The translations under genes and the position numbers were made by a program. This document shows, piece by piece, positions 15,925-24,029 of a DNA stretch of 64,000 nucleotides. How positions within the stretch are numbered: the first letter of the stretch is position 1; each line of letters begins with the position of its first letter. Origin of the DNA: G963664115 sp965263045 (GTDB taxonomy: Bacteria; Acidobacteriota; Terriglobia; 20CM-2-55-15); contig CBDHGK010000041.1 of assembly GCA_965263045.1 (NCBI GenBank), positions 5,766,001 to 5,830,000 on the forward strand, in the 5' to 3' direction. The notes below the pieces were generated by a model. The model was not told where the DNA came from, did not search any database, and saw only the letters and a program-made list of their open reading frames with translations.

Positions 15925-16809
15925 GTGCCGGAGAGGGAAAATGAAGTCTGGAGGGCTTTTGCCAAGGTGAACCTGGGGCTGCGAGTTCTCGGTGAGCGCA
16001 GCGACGGCTATCACGAAGTTCGAACGCTGCTTCAAACAATTGATCTGCATGACGAAATTCGGGTGTCGTCGGCTGAAACATTCGAATTTACAGCGACCGA
16101 GGAGCCTCGAGGAGAATCCAATCTCGTCGTGCGCGCGGTGCGAGCCTTTGAGGCCGAGAGCTCGATGAAGGTTCCCCTCCGGATGGACCTGATCAAGCGA
16201 ATTCCAGCGGGTGCCGGCATGGGTGGGGGCAGTGCGGACGCCGCCATAACGCTGCTGGGGCTGGATCGGAAATTCGGTACCCGCATTCCGGGTGAGAGGC
16301 TATTCGGCATCCTGCAGACCCTGGGATCGGACGTTCCATTCTTTTCCGTAGGCGGCCGAGCGCTCGCAGTTGGCCGTGGAGAACGGCTGTTCCCGCTGGA
16401 TGATGAGCCGGACTACTGGATCGTTCTGGTGAATCCCGGTGTCTCAATCAATACTGCAGAAGCGTATTCCTGGTTGACCGGTTACGCTAGGTTCAATAAC
16501 ATGCTAAGTTTCTGTGCCCGTTTCGTGTTACTCGAGAGGGACGCTCGGCTGGCGCTCGAAACCGGTCCGAACGACTTCGAGACGCCGCTTTTTGTCCGAT
16601 TCCCTGATCTTGCAGAGATAAAACGAAAGCTGTTGGGTGTTGGTGCCCGCTTTGCGTCGTTGACCGGTAGCGGTGCGGCTCTGTTCGGGCAATTCAGTGC
16701 GGAGTCGGATGCGAGGAAGGCCGTTTCAGTTTTAGCGCGGGATCTCGATGTGATGTTGACGCGACCGGTAAAACGATCCGAATATTTCAGGAAGATGTTC
16801 AGGAATTGA
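15925..16809 (+). CDS. ispE: 4-diphosphocytidyl-2-C-methyl-D-erythritol kinase
   Basis: GHMP kinase of the MEP isoprenoid pathway, 294 aa (family about 280-300). Catalytic Lys14 in AFAKVNLGL, the ATP-binding PAGAGMGGGSADAA and the C-terminal LTGSGAALFG are all present. The open frame continues far upstream (to 15061) through antisense of the glycosyltransferase gene, so the start had to be chosen: GTG at 15925, preceded by AGGGGA, puts the conserved lysine at the normal distance from the N-terminus. Divergent from the glycosyltransferase gene, with 75 bp between. ispD and ispF lie 9.5 kb downstream, so three MEP genes are in the window. Confidence 0.92.
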   Translation: MPERENEVWRAFAKVNLGLRVLGERSDGYHEVRTLLQTIDLHDEIRVSSAETFEFTATEEPRGESNLVVRAVRAFEAESSMKVPLRMDLIKRIPAGAGMGGGSADAAITLLGLDRKFGTRIPGERLFGILQTLGSDVPFFSVGGRALAVGRGERLFPLDDEPDYWIVLVNPGVSINTAEAYSWLTGYARFNNMLSFCARFVLLERDARLALETGPNDFETPLFVRFPDLAEIKRKLLGVGARFASLTGSGAALFGQFSAESDARKAVSVLARDLDVMLTRPVKRSEYFRKMFRN

Positions 16810-16821
16810 CCGGACACCCGA

Positions 16822-16893
16822 TGGGGCGTGGCCAAGCGGTAAGGCACAGGTCTTTGGCACCTGCATTCGGAGGTTCGAATCCTCCCGCCCCAG
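16822..16893 (+). tRNA. tRNA-Gln (anticodon TTG)
   Basis: Acceptor TGGGGCG pairs with CGCCCCA, discriminator G at 16893; T-loop GTTCGAAT; anticodon loop CTTTGGC gives TTG. The U1-A72 pair is typical of tRNA-Gln. CCA is not encoded. It sits 12 bases after ispE and 40 before prs, probably transcribed with them. Confidence 0.95.
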
Positions 16894-16933
16894 TTCGACT
16901 GAATATGAAAGGCACCGCCGTGCTTTGGAGACT

Positions 16934-17872
16934 ATGAGTAACGATCTGAAAGTATTCGCAGGTTCGGCGAATACTGAACTCGCGGGTGCGATTTGCAGAC
17001 ACCTGAAGTGCGAACTCGGAGAATGTTCGACGACGCGTTTCGCCGATGGGGAGATCTATTTTCAGATCCTGGAGAACGTTCGGGGGGCGGATGTCTTCGT
17101 GGTGCAGCCGACGTGCCCGCCGGTCAACGACAACCTGGTGGAACTTATGCTGATGATCGACGCGTTTCGTCGGTCGTCTGCCCGTCGGATAACGGCCGTC
17201 CTGCCTTATTTCGGATACGCACGGCAGGACAGGAAGGACAAGCCGCGCGTTCCGATCTCCGCCAAGGTTGTTTCTGATGTACTGGCTCTGAATTCAGATC
17301 GCTTGTTGACGATGGACCTGCACGCGTCTCAGATCCAGGGTTTCTTCAACATTCCAGTGGACCACCTTTTTGCTGCCCCGGTGTTGGTGGAGTTTTTTCA
17401 GAAACTGAGTCTTCCCAGCCTGACGGTGGTTTCTCCGGATGCGGGCGGAGTCGAGCGTGCGCGGGCTTTTGCGAAGCGCCTGGAAGGGGAATTAGCGATC
17501 ATTGACAAGCGTCGCACCTCAGCGAACGTTGCTCAAGTGATGAACGTAGTTGGTGATGTCAAGGGGCGCTCGGCCCTGGTGGTGGACGACATGGTGGACA
17601 CGGCGGGCACCCTCGTCAATACGGTTGAAGCCTTGCGGGAGGCCGGTGCGCGGGAAGTCTATGCCTGTGCGACGCATGGTGTGCTGTCCGGGCCAGCTGC
17701 GGAGCGGATACGTAATTCTTCGTTAGCAGAACTTGTGGTGACAGATACTGTGCCCTTAAACAAGGCCGCCCGGCAGTGTGGCAAGGTTCACGTTCTCAGT
17801 GTGGCCGCCCTGTTGGCGCAGGCCATCGTGTCCATTCACGATGAGACTTCAGTCAGTGTCTTGTTTATCTAG
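16934..17872 (+). CDS. prs: Ribose-phosphate pyrophosphokinase
   Basis: PRPP synthetase, 312 aa, normal length. It transfers pyrophosphate from ATP to ribose 5-phosphate, feeding purine, pyrimidine, histidine and tryptophan synthesis. Seen: TTRFADGEIYFQI, the ATP-loop YFGYARQDRKDKPR, the MDLHASQIQGFF segment, and the PRPP loop VVDDMVDTAGT. ATG 16934 gives the usual start MSNDLKVFAG with GGAG three to four bases upstream; an in-frame TTG at 16925 is less likely. The glmU gene often found beside prs is absent; tRNA-Gln precedes it instead. Confidence 0.95.
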   Translation: MSNDLKVFAGSANTELAGAICRHLKCELGECSTTRFADGEIYFQILENVRGADVFVVQPTCPPVNDNLVELMLMIDAFRRSSARRITAVLPYFGYARQDRKDKPRVPISAKVVSDVLALNSDRLLTMDLHASQIQGFFNIPVDHLFAAPVLVEFFQKLSLPSLTVVSPDAGGVERARAFAKRLEGELAIIDKRRTSANVAQVMNVVGDVKGRSALVVDDMVDTAGTLVNTVEALREAGAREVYACATHGVLSGPAAERIRNSSLAELVVTDTVPLNKAARQCGKVHVLSVAALLAQAIVSIHDETSVSVLFI

Positions 17873-17920
17873 CAATAGTTGTCCTTGCAGAAACACACGA
17901 TAAATTAAGGAATAGAAACG

Positions 17921-18604
17921 ATGGCAGACATAACGACAGTGAACGCGAAGGCCCGATCGGAATTCGGTAGTGGTGCTTCAAAGCGAATTCGCCGAAACGG
18001 ATTGGTGCCGGCGGTCGTATACGGAGGCTCCGGGGAGACGCTGAGCGTGGCGCTCGACCCGAAAGACATATTCCGGCTCCTGAGATCCGAAGCGGGCCGC
18101 AATACGATCCTGGACCTGAAGATCGAAGGTGGTGACACCGACAACGTCATCCTCAAAGACTGGCAGGTGGATCCGGTCAAAGAATCAATCTTGCATGCGG
18201 ATTTTCAGAGAGTTGCGATGGATCAGAGGCTGAAGGTGACCGTTCCGATCGTAATCCGTGGTGAATCGGTGGGTATCAAGACGGAGGGCGGTTTACTGGA
18301 CATTGTTGTTCGCGAAATCGAAGTCGAGTGCCTGCCTGCCGACATCCCCGAACGAATCGAATGTGACGTTTCTGCACTGCATATGCACGAAAGTGTGCGC
18401 GTCCGCGATCTGGGGGAGATGGAACGCGTGGAAATCCTTGAGGACGGTGACCGTGTCATCGTTCACGTTGTCCCATTGCGTGAGGAGGAAGAGGAAGAGA
18501 CTGCCGCCGCTGAAGGCGAAGAATTGGCGGTTGCTTCCGAGGGAGAGGACGGTGAATCGGAAGTCGGGGCCAAGGACAAGAAGGAAGAAGGGGAAGCCGA
18601 TTAG
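17921..18604 (+). CDS. rplY: 50S ribosomal protein L25/Ctc, long form
   Basis: 227 aa, the long Ctc/TL5 form: an N-terminal 5S-rRNA-binding L25 domain (residues about 1-95, with RIRRNGLVPAVVYGG) and a C-terminal beta domain (about 96-185). The last 40 residues are a very acidic tail (EEEEEETAAAEGEE and on), probably disordered. It binds 5S rRNA on the large subunit and in some bacteria is stress-induced. It lies 48 bases after prs, a frequent pairing, with pth downstream. A large inverted repeat right after the stop may end the transcript. Confidence 0.93.
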   Translation: MADITTVNAKARSEFGSGASKRIRRNGLVPAVVYGGSGETLSVALDPKDIFRLLRSEAGRNTILDLKIEGGDTDNVILKDWQVDPVKESILHADFQRVAMDQRLKVTVPIVIRGESVGIKTEGGLLDIVVREIEVECLPADIPERIECDVSALHMHESVRVRDLGEMERVEILEDGDRVIVHVVPLREEEEEETAAAEGEELAVASEGEDGESEVGAKDKKEEGEAD

Positions 18605-18607
18605 AGG

Positions 18608-18725
18608 GGCCTGTAACAGATACGTCGCCAGCGGCGTCGGTATCAATCCTCGTTGGCCCTCCTCGCTGCGCGATCTCGCCTGGCAAGACCCATCGGCGCC
18701 ACTGGCGATGTATCTGTTACAGGCC
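18608..18725. repeat. Inverted repeat with 29-bp arms, 60-base interior
   Basis: Left arm 18608-18636 starts GGCCTGTAACAGATACGTCG; the right arm 18697-18725 is its reverse complement at 27 of 29 positions. The ends are perfect (GGCCTGTAACAGATAC and complement). It sits 3 bases after the rplY stop. Could be a small non-autonomous mobile element (MITE/REP-like) or a very long terminator stem; no T-run follows. Confidence 0.8.
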
Positions 18726-18774
18726 ACAAGGAACCCTGTCGGTCAAATGGCGGAGTATCATCCCGTGTTAATCC

Positions 18775-19380
18775 GTGCCTGATGAAGCGGAGAACGATGC
18801 CCCCTGGCTGATGATCGGTCTCGGGAATCCCGGTGCCGAGTACGAAAGGTCCTACCACAACGTCGGCTTTCGGGTGATCGCGATTCTGGCTGACCGTCAC
18901 GGAGCGTCGCGGACCACGCGGATCGGGGAAGCACATGTAGCACGGCTCCGGTATCCCGTGGACACGGTTCTTGTGCAGCCGAGGACGTACATGAATCGGA
19001 GTGGCGACGTGCTGGCAGCGTTGCTTGACAGGTTCGGTCACGAATCGCGTTTTATAGTCGTATCGGATGATCTCGCGCTGCCTGCCGGAAAGATACGAAT
19101 TCGTGAAAGGGGTTCTGCCGGTGGCCATAATGGACTAAAATCGATTGGCTCGGCCTATGGTTCGGACGACTACCTGAGAGTCCGGGTTGGAATAATGCCG
19201 GAACGGGGAGTGGTTGACGGTAAGAAGTTTGTGTTATCGGAAGTACATCCGGTCGACCGCGAAGCCCTGGGACGTGCCGAAGTGCTGGCTGCCGATGCCG
19301 TAGAGCATATTCTTAGAGCCGGCGCGCAATCCGCCATGTCGGAGTACAACGGTATCGATTTGCGCGAACTGAAAACCTGA
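18775..19380 (+). CDS. pth: Peptidyl-tRNA hydrolase
   Basis: 201 aa. Frees tRNA from peptidyl-tRNA dropped by ribosomes. Seen: GLGNPGAEYERSYHNVGF with the catalytic His in HNVGF, the VQPRTYMNRSG segment, VVSDDLALPAGKIRIR with the catalytic Asp, and GGHNGLKSI. GTG at 18775 starts the protein about 12 residues before the first strand; no clear Shine-Dalgarno sequence is visible. Follows rplY across the inverted repeat and precedes rpsF by 55 bases, standard synteny. Confidence 0.94.
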   Translation: MPDEAENDAPWLMIGLGNPGAEYERSYHNVGFRVIAILADRHGASRTTRIGEAHVARLRYPVDTVLVQPRTYMNRSGDVLAALLDRFGHESRFIVVSDDLALPAGKIRIRERGSAGGHNGLKSIGSAYGSDDYLRVRVGIMPERGVVDGKKFVLSEVHPVDREALGRAEVLAADAVEHILRAGAQSAMSEYNGIDLRELKT

Positions 19381-19386
19381 CCGGGT

Positions 19387-19407
19387 CCGGCAACGATTAC
19401 TTGCCGG
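19387..19407 (+). promoter_or_regulatory. Hairpin in the rpsF leader
   Basis: CCGGCAA / TTGCCGG, a perfect 7-bp stem with a 7-base loop, 28 bases before the rpsF start. The rpsF leader of many bacteria carries an S6:S18-binding hairpin; whether this is one (it needs a specific CCG-containing element) is unproven. It could also help end pth transcripts. Confidence 0.35.
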
Positions 19408-19435
19408 GGCTTGCTGTTTGTTGGAGTAAATATCA

Positions 19436-19825
19436 TTGATTAGAAAGTACGAAATCATGTTCATTGTCGATCCGAATATGCCGGACGACGAGATTGACCA
19501 GCTGAATGCTCAGGTTGAGACCTTGGTGGCCGACGGCGGCGGAGAGGTCGAGAGCATTGAGAAAATGGGGCGAAAGAGGCTGGCCTACGAGATCCAGCGG
19601 AATCACCAGGGATATTACGTTCTGTTCGTCGTGAAGGCGACCGGCGACATCATCAAGGAAGTGGAGCGACGTTTCCGTGTATTGGACTCGGTTCTTCGAT
19701 ACCTGACGGTCCGTGTGGACGAAGCCGAAAAGAAACTCGAGAAAGTACGTGCGACACGGCAGAAGAAATCCCCGCAGCCGGTTCCGGAATCCCCAGCCCA
19801 GGCCGAACCGACCGCGGCTGAATGA
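19436..19825 (+). CDS. rpsF: 30S ribosomal protein S6
   Basis: 129 aa. Start is TTG at 19436, giving IRKYEIMFIVDPN right after the initiator, as in other S6 proteins, with GGAG about 10 bases upstream; the only alternative ATG is six codons inside and would cut the first beta strand. Body shows MGRKRLAYEIQRNHQGYYVLF. A proline/alanine-rich tail after residue 105 is disordered. S6 binds S18 on the platform of the small subunit. First gene of rpsF-rpsR-rplI. Confidence 0.94.
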   Translation: MIRKYEIMFIVDPNMPDDEIDQLNAQVETLVADGGGEVESIEKMGRKRLAYEIQRNHQGYYVLFVVKATGDIIKEVERRFRVLDSVLRYLTVRVDEAEKKLEKVRATRQKKSPQPVPESPAQAEPTAAE

Positions 19826-19870
19826 CCATCGGGAACTCGTTCCAGTTCGCCAGTTTTAAGGAGATCAGCA

Positions 19871-20098
19871 GTGGTGCAAAAGCAGTTCTACCGACGGAGA
19901 AAGGTTTGTAAATTTTGCGTCGAAAAGATTGATTCGATTAATTATAAGGATACGAGGCTCCTTTCCCAGTTCGTCCCTGAGCGGGCAAAGATTCTGCCGA
20001 GAAGAATTTCTGGCGTCTGTTCACCACATCAACGGCAACTGAAGGACGCGATTATGAAGGCCCGTAACATTGCCCTTCTGCCGTTTACTACGAATTAG
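19871..20098 (+). CDS. rpsR: 30S ribosomal protein S18
   Basis: 75 aa from GTG 19871. It is the cysteine-containing (zinc, C+) form: CKFC at residues 13-16 and CSPH later. Core motif DTRLLSQFVPERAKILPRRISG is standard. AAGGAG lies upstream at about 19858. Lies 45 bases after rpsF. Many bacteria place ssb between rpsF and rpsR; here it is missing. Confidence 0.95.
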   Translation: MVQKQFYRRRKVCKFCVEKIDSINYKDTRLLSQFVPERAKILPRRISGVCSPHQRQLKDAIMKARNIALLPFTTN

Positions 20099-20135
20099 TG
20101 TCGAATCATAACCGGTTCAGTAAATAGGATTCAGT

Positions 20136-20711
20136 ATGGAAATCATCTTGAGAGAGGCGATCGCTAACCTCGGGGATCCCGGTGACGTTGTGACTGTGCG
20201 TGCAGGATACGCACGCAACTACCTGGTTCCCCACAAGCTGGCTTATCCGGCGACGCCCGGAAATCTCAAGATCATGGAGCAGGAACGCCGCAACATGTCT
20301 CGTCGTGATGCGAAGCAGAAGGGCGAAGCGGAGACGCTGCGCGAAACGATGACGGGCGTTGAGATCGCAGTGACCCGACGTGTCGGTGAACAGGAAGTGC
20401 TCTATGGTTCCGTAACGACCAGTGATATTGCCGAGGAACTTGAGAAGAAGGGTTTCACGGTTGACAAAAGAAAGATCACTCTTGAGGAACACATTAAGCA
20501 GCTCGGTGAATACGTCGTCCCGATCCGCTTGTTCGCCGGCGTCATTGCAGAAGTCAAACTCCACGTAAGGGCAGAAGCCGAAAGCGGCGATGAGATGTCG
20601 GCTTCTGAAGAGACGTCCGATCCGGAAGACACGTCTGCTCCGGAGGAGACGTCTGCTCCGCAGGAGACGTCTGCTTCGGTTGAAATTGAACCCGAGAGCG
20701 AATCCGGGTAA
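20136..20711 (+). CDS. rplI: 50S ribosomal protein L9 with repetitive C-terminal tail
   Basis: 191 aa versus about 148 for the family. The N-terminal domain (MEIILREAIANLGDPGDVV), the long central helix and the C-terminal rRNA-binding domain (to about residue 150, VVPIRLFAGVIAEVKLHVRA) are normal. The extra 40 residues are an acidic Ser/Thr/Glu/Pro tail made by an 18-bp tandem repeat (20607-20678). Tail is probably disordered and surface-exposed. It follows rpsR by 37 bases. Confidence 0.93.
   Translation: MEIILREAIANLGDPGDVVTVRAGYARNYLVPHKLAYPATPGNLKIMEQERRNMSRRDAKQKGEAETLRETMTGVEIAVTRRVGEQEVLYGSVTTSDIAEELEKKGFTVDKRKITLEEHIKQLGEYVVPIRLFAGVIAEVKLHVRAEAESGDEMSASEETSDPEDTSAPEETSAPQETSASVEIEPESESG
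20607..20678 (+). repeat. 18-bp tandem repeat, 4 copies, inside rplI
   Basis: Four imperfect units of GAGGAGACGTCTGCTCCG type (20607-20624, 20625-20642, 20643-20660, 20661-20678). Six codons per unit, so the frame is kept; encodes E-E/D-T-S-x-P/S repeats at the end of L9. Confidence 0.9.
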
Positions 20712-20879
20712 TTCAATTTCCCGTCCGGGTACATTGCCGATACCGCTGGGAATTCGAGGCCCGCCGCAGAATTCAAAGGGCGCAAATTCTTCGCCGTAGC
20801 GTTGTAGCCACAACGGTGTCCACCCCTTAGAATTTCGCTTGGCCTTCCTTTTTTGAAGCCTGTATTCTTTGTCCTACAA

Positions 20880-22217
20880 ATGGCGCGTGAAACCCTAGAA
20901 CGTCCACTTCCCCACAACGTCGATGCCGAGCGTTCGGTGCTTGGGGCCATCCTCGTCAACAACGACAACTACTACAGTGTCATCGAAAATCTGAAGCAGG
21001 ATGACTTCTACCTTGAAGCGCACCGGATTATCTTCCGCAAGATGTCGGAAATCGTTAACGAGTCGAAGGCCGTTGACCTGATAACACTTCAAGACCGGCT
21101 GGAGCGGGATTCGCTGCTGGAATCGGGGGGAGGGATCGCCTATCTCGCAAGCCTGATGGATGGTATTCCCCATCTCGTCAACATCGAGCATTACGTTCAG
21201 ATCATTCGAGAAAAGTCACTGTTCCGTCAGATGATCCTGTCGACGAATCGTATTATGGCCGAGTGCTTCGAACAAGCCGGGCCCGCCGAGGAGGTGCTCG
21301 ACAGGGCTGAACAATCGCTGTTCGAGTTATCCGATAAGAGAATCCAGAGCGGTCTGGTGTCCATCAAGGATCTCGAGCCCGAGGCGCACCGTTCGTTGGA
21401 GAAGCTTTACACCGAGCGGGAGATGATTACCGGGGTGGCTACCGGTTTTAACGACTTCGACCGCATGACTTCAGGGCTGCAGCCTTCCGACTTGATCATA
21501 CTTGCGGCACGTCCTTCCATGGGAAAGACCGCCCTCGCCCTGAACGTGGCTCAGCACGTTGCACTGAGAAAAGGCGCGCCCGTCGGAATTTTCAGCCTGG
21601 AGATGGCGAAAGCTCAATTGCTGATGCGGGTTCTGTGTGCGGAATCCATGGTCGATGCACACCGGGTTCGGACCGGTTACCTGTCGAAGGACGACTTCGG
21701 TAAATTGATTGATTCTCTGGGCCATGTCGCGAACGCGCCGATCTTCATCGACGACTCCTCCTCGCTGACAATTATGCAGATGCGGGCCAAGGCACGACGA
21801 ATGAAGGCGGAGCACGGTTTGGGTCTGATCGTGGTCGATTACTTGCAGTTGATGTCGGGTTTCGGGCGTACCGAGAATCGTACGCAGGAGATCTCCGGCA
21901 TTTCGCGCGGGCTGAAAGCGCTGGCCAAGGAACTTGATGTGCCGGTCGTGGCCCTTTCGCAGTTGAGCCGCGCACCGGAGCAACGCGCGGGGTCCGATCA
22001 CCGGCCGCAACTTTCGGACCTGAGAGAGTCGGGATCGATCGAACAGGATGCCGATATTGTGGCCTTCATCTACAGGGAAGAGGTCTACAAACCGAAAGAC
22101 GAGAATGCCGGCCTGGCCGAACTGATCATCGCCAAGCAACGCAACGGCCCGACGGGGACAGTGAAACTGGCGTTTCAGAAGCAATACACCCGCTTCCAGA
22201 CATTGCTCGATCTCTAG
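20880..22217 (+). CDS. dnaB: Replicative DNA helicase
   Basis: 445 aa. N-terminal primase-binding domain (residues 1-110, PHNVDAERSVLGAIL) and RecA-like ATPase domain (from about 180): Walker A ARPSMGKTALALN, Walker B LIVVDYLQLM, and the ALSQLSRAPEQRAG / LSDLRESGSIEQDAD region that ends the core. No intein. I start at ATG 20880, giving MARETLERPLPHN; a TTG nine codons upstream only adds non-conserved residues. Hexameric 5'-3' helicase of the replication fork. Downstream of rplI, the usual rpsF-rpsR-rplI-dnaB order. Confidence 0.95.
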   Translation: MARETLERPLPHNVDAERSVLGAILVNNDNYYSVIENLKQDDFYLEAHRIIFRKMSEIVNESKAVDLITLQDRLERDSLLESGGGIAYLASLMDGIPHLVNIEHYVQIIREKSLFRQMILSTNRIMAECFEQAGPAEEVLDRAEQSLFELSDKRIQSGLVSIKDLEPEAHRSLEKLYTEREMITGVATGFNDFDRMTSGLQPSDLIILAARPSMGKTALALNVAQHVALRKGAPVGIFSLEMAKAQLLMRVLCAESMVDAHRVRTGYLSKDDFGKLIDSLGHVANAPIFIDDSSSLTIMQMRAKARRMKAEHGLGLIVVDYLQLMSGFGRTENRTQEISGISRGLKALAKELDVPVVALSQLSRAPEQRAGSDHRPQLSDLRESGSIEQDADIVAFIYREEVYKPKDENAGLAELIIAKQRNGPTGTVKLAFQKQYTRFQTLLDL

Positions 22218-22290
22218 AAAAATGATCCTTAATGCCTGACCCGCACTGTAAAGCCTTACGGGTCACCAATCGCCCGTCACTGCCTGCACT

Positions 22291-23658
22291 ATGAAGCAGC
22301 GTTCACAGTATTTCTGTCAGCACTGCGGGCATCAGTCGCCCAAGTGGATCGGCCGGTGTCCCAGTTGTGAAGAGTGGAACAGTTTCGTTGAAGAGGCTGT
22401 GAGTTCTTCGTCCTCCGGAGTCCGACTCGCTCCGGGGAGAGAGCCTGTGCGCTTTGATTCCATTGGAGGGTCTGAGGTCACCCGGACAGCAACAGGTGTT
22501 CCGGAGTTCGATCGTGTGTTGGGGGGTGGACTGGTCCCGGGTGCATTGATCTTGCTGGGGGGAGATCCGGGTGTCGGTAAGTCGACTCTGATGCTGGATA
22601 TCGCCGCACATCTTTCGCGCCGGGACCCGATTCTCTACGCTTCCGGCGAGGAATCACCGCTACAGATCAAACTTCGGGGGGAGAGAACGGGGATCGTCGG
22701 TGGAGACCTGCTCATATATCCCGAGATGAATGTCGAACGGATTCTGTCAAAAGCGGAAGAACTCGGTGCAGCAGCGGTGGTTGTTGACTCGATTCAAACG
22801 ACCTTCAGCGAGAAACTCGACATGAACCCGGGAAGCATTGGCCAGATTCGCGAGGTGGCTTCCCAGTTCCTGGCATGGACGAAGCAGCGTCAGGTGCCTG
22901 CCTTCCTGATTGGCCACATTACCAAAGACGGCGCTCTGGCCGGTCCTAAAGCGCTCGAGCACATCGTCGACACCGTTTTGTACTTCGAAGGGCCGCGTCA
23001 ACATCCTCACCGGATTGTTCGTACGATTAAGAATCGTTTCGGTGCCGCTAACGAGCTGGGGATATTCGAAATGACAGCCGGTGGGCTGAAGGCCGCTGAG
23101 GCACCCGGAAGCCTGTTTCTATCACATCGCGACACTCCCGAATCCGGATCAGCCGTGGTGTGTGCGGTTGAAGGAACCCGACCCCTGTTGGTTGAACTTC
23201 AGGCGTTGGTTACGCGCACTCACCTTGGAACGCCCCGTCGATTCACAACCGGTGTCGATACTCAGCGGTTGGCGCTGATATCTGCTGTCATCGAGAAACG
23301 TCTAGGCATCCACCTTTGGGATCAGGACATCTATCTCAACGTTGTCGGGGGTCTCGAGATCGATGAGCCTGCCGCCGATCTCGGAATCGCAGCTGCCATT
23401 CTCTCCAGCTTCCTGAACCGACCGATGCCGCAGGCGACAGTCGTGTTCGGAGAAGTTGGCCTCGGCGGTGAGGTCCGTCGGTGCCTCCATCCTGGCGTAC
23501 GGCTCAAAGAAGCCGCTAATCTGGGGTTTCGCCGAGCCATTCTGCCTGCCCAGACAGTGTCAGAAGTCCCCTCTGCTTTCGAATCGATTTCGGTCGGTAG
23601 TTTGAATGAAGCGATCGACGCTTTGTTTGGCGCCATAGCAAACGGCTCTTCCGGCTAA
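22291..23658 (+). CDS. radA: DNA repair protein RadA
   Basis: 455 aa. N-terminal zinc finger (C9, C12, C23, C26), RecA-like core with Walker A GGDPGVGKST (K97), the RadA signature KNRFGAANELGIF, and a C-terminal Lon-protease-like domain (about 280-455, with LNVVGGLEIDEPAADLGIA). It drives branch migration in recombination repair. 73 bases after dnaB. Full length, no missing motif. Confidence 0.95.
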   Translation: MKQRSQYFCQHCGHQSPKWIGRCPSCEEWNSFVEEAVSSSSSGVRLAPGREPVRFDSIGGSEVTRTATGVPEFDRVLGGGLVPGALILLGGDPGVGKSTLMLDIAAHLSRRDPILYASGEESPLQIKLRGERTGIVGGDLLIYPEMNVERILSKAEELGAAAVVVDSIQTTFSEKLDMNPGSIGQIREVASQFLAWTKQRQVPAFLIGHITKDGALAGPKALEHIVDTVLYFEGPRQHPHRIVRTIKNRFGAANELGIFEMTAGGLKAAEAPGSLFLSHRDTPESGSAVVCAVEGTRPLLVELQALVTRTHLGTPRRFTTGVDTQRLALISAVIEKRLGIHLWDQDIYLNVVGGLEIDEPAADLGIAAAILSSFLNRPMPQATVVFGEVGLGGEVRRCLHPGVRLKEAANLGFRRAILPAQTVSEVPSAFESISVGSLNEAIDALFGAIANGSSG

Positions 23659-24029
23659 AGCGGCATGGGGCCCAAGTCTTTGCGGCCGTGTTATTTCCCA
23701 ACGCGTTCATCTTCAGGCTAGCCCCATAACAAGCCGGGGCAGAGAGGGCCGGCGGGACCCAGGCCTCTGCATTCATCTTTCATCGCTGCAACGGGTCACG
23801 GTTGGACGATGGAACCGGCAGCCTCTGGTTCAAACCGCCGACACCGTTTTTCATTTTGTCCCTCAACCCGAAGGAACCTGCTCATAACCCGCGAGGCTTC
23901 TGTGGCCGACACCGTGTTTCCATGGCCTTGTTTAAACTGGAAACCTCTTATTATTAGGGGCTATGGATTATAATTTATCGTGGCTATGTGCATCTTTGTA
24001 TATCTAATTCGTAAAAGGTTGGGTGCTCG
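23659..24029. other. 371-bp intergenic region after radA
   Basis: No supported gene. Contains an 11-base direct repeat GCCGACACCGT (near 23837 and 23903) and, in its AT-rich last 90 bases, a perfect TATAAT at 23969-23974 that may be the -10 of the next gene; a matching -35 is not evident. Confidence 0.45.
23969..23974 (+). promoter_or_regulatory. Candidate -10 box for the PIN/TRAM gene
   Basis: TATAAT in the most AT-rich stretch of the spacer, about 55 bases before ATG 24030. Nothing close to TTGACA lies 16-18 bases upstream, so it would be a weak or activator-dependent promoter. Confidence 0.35.
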
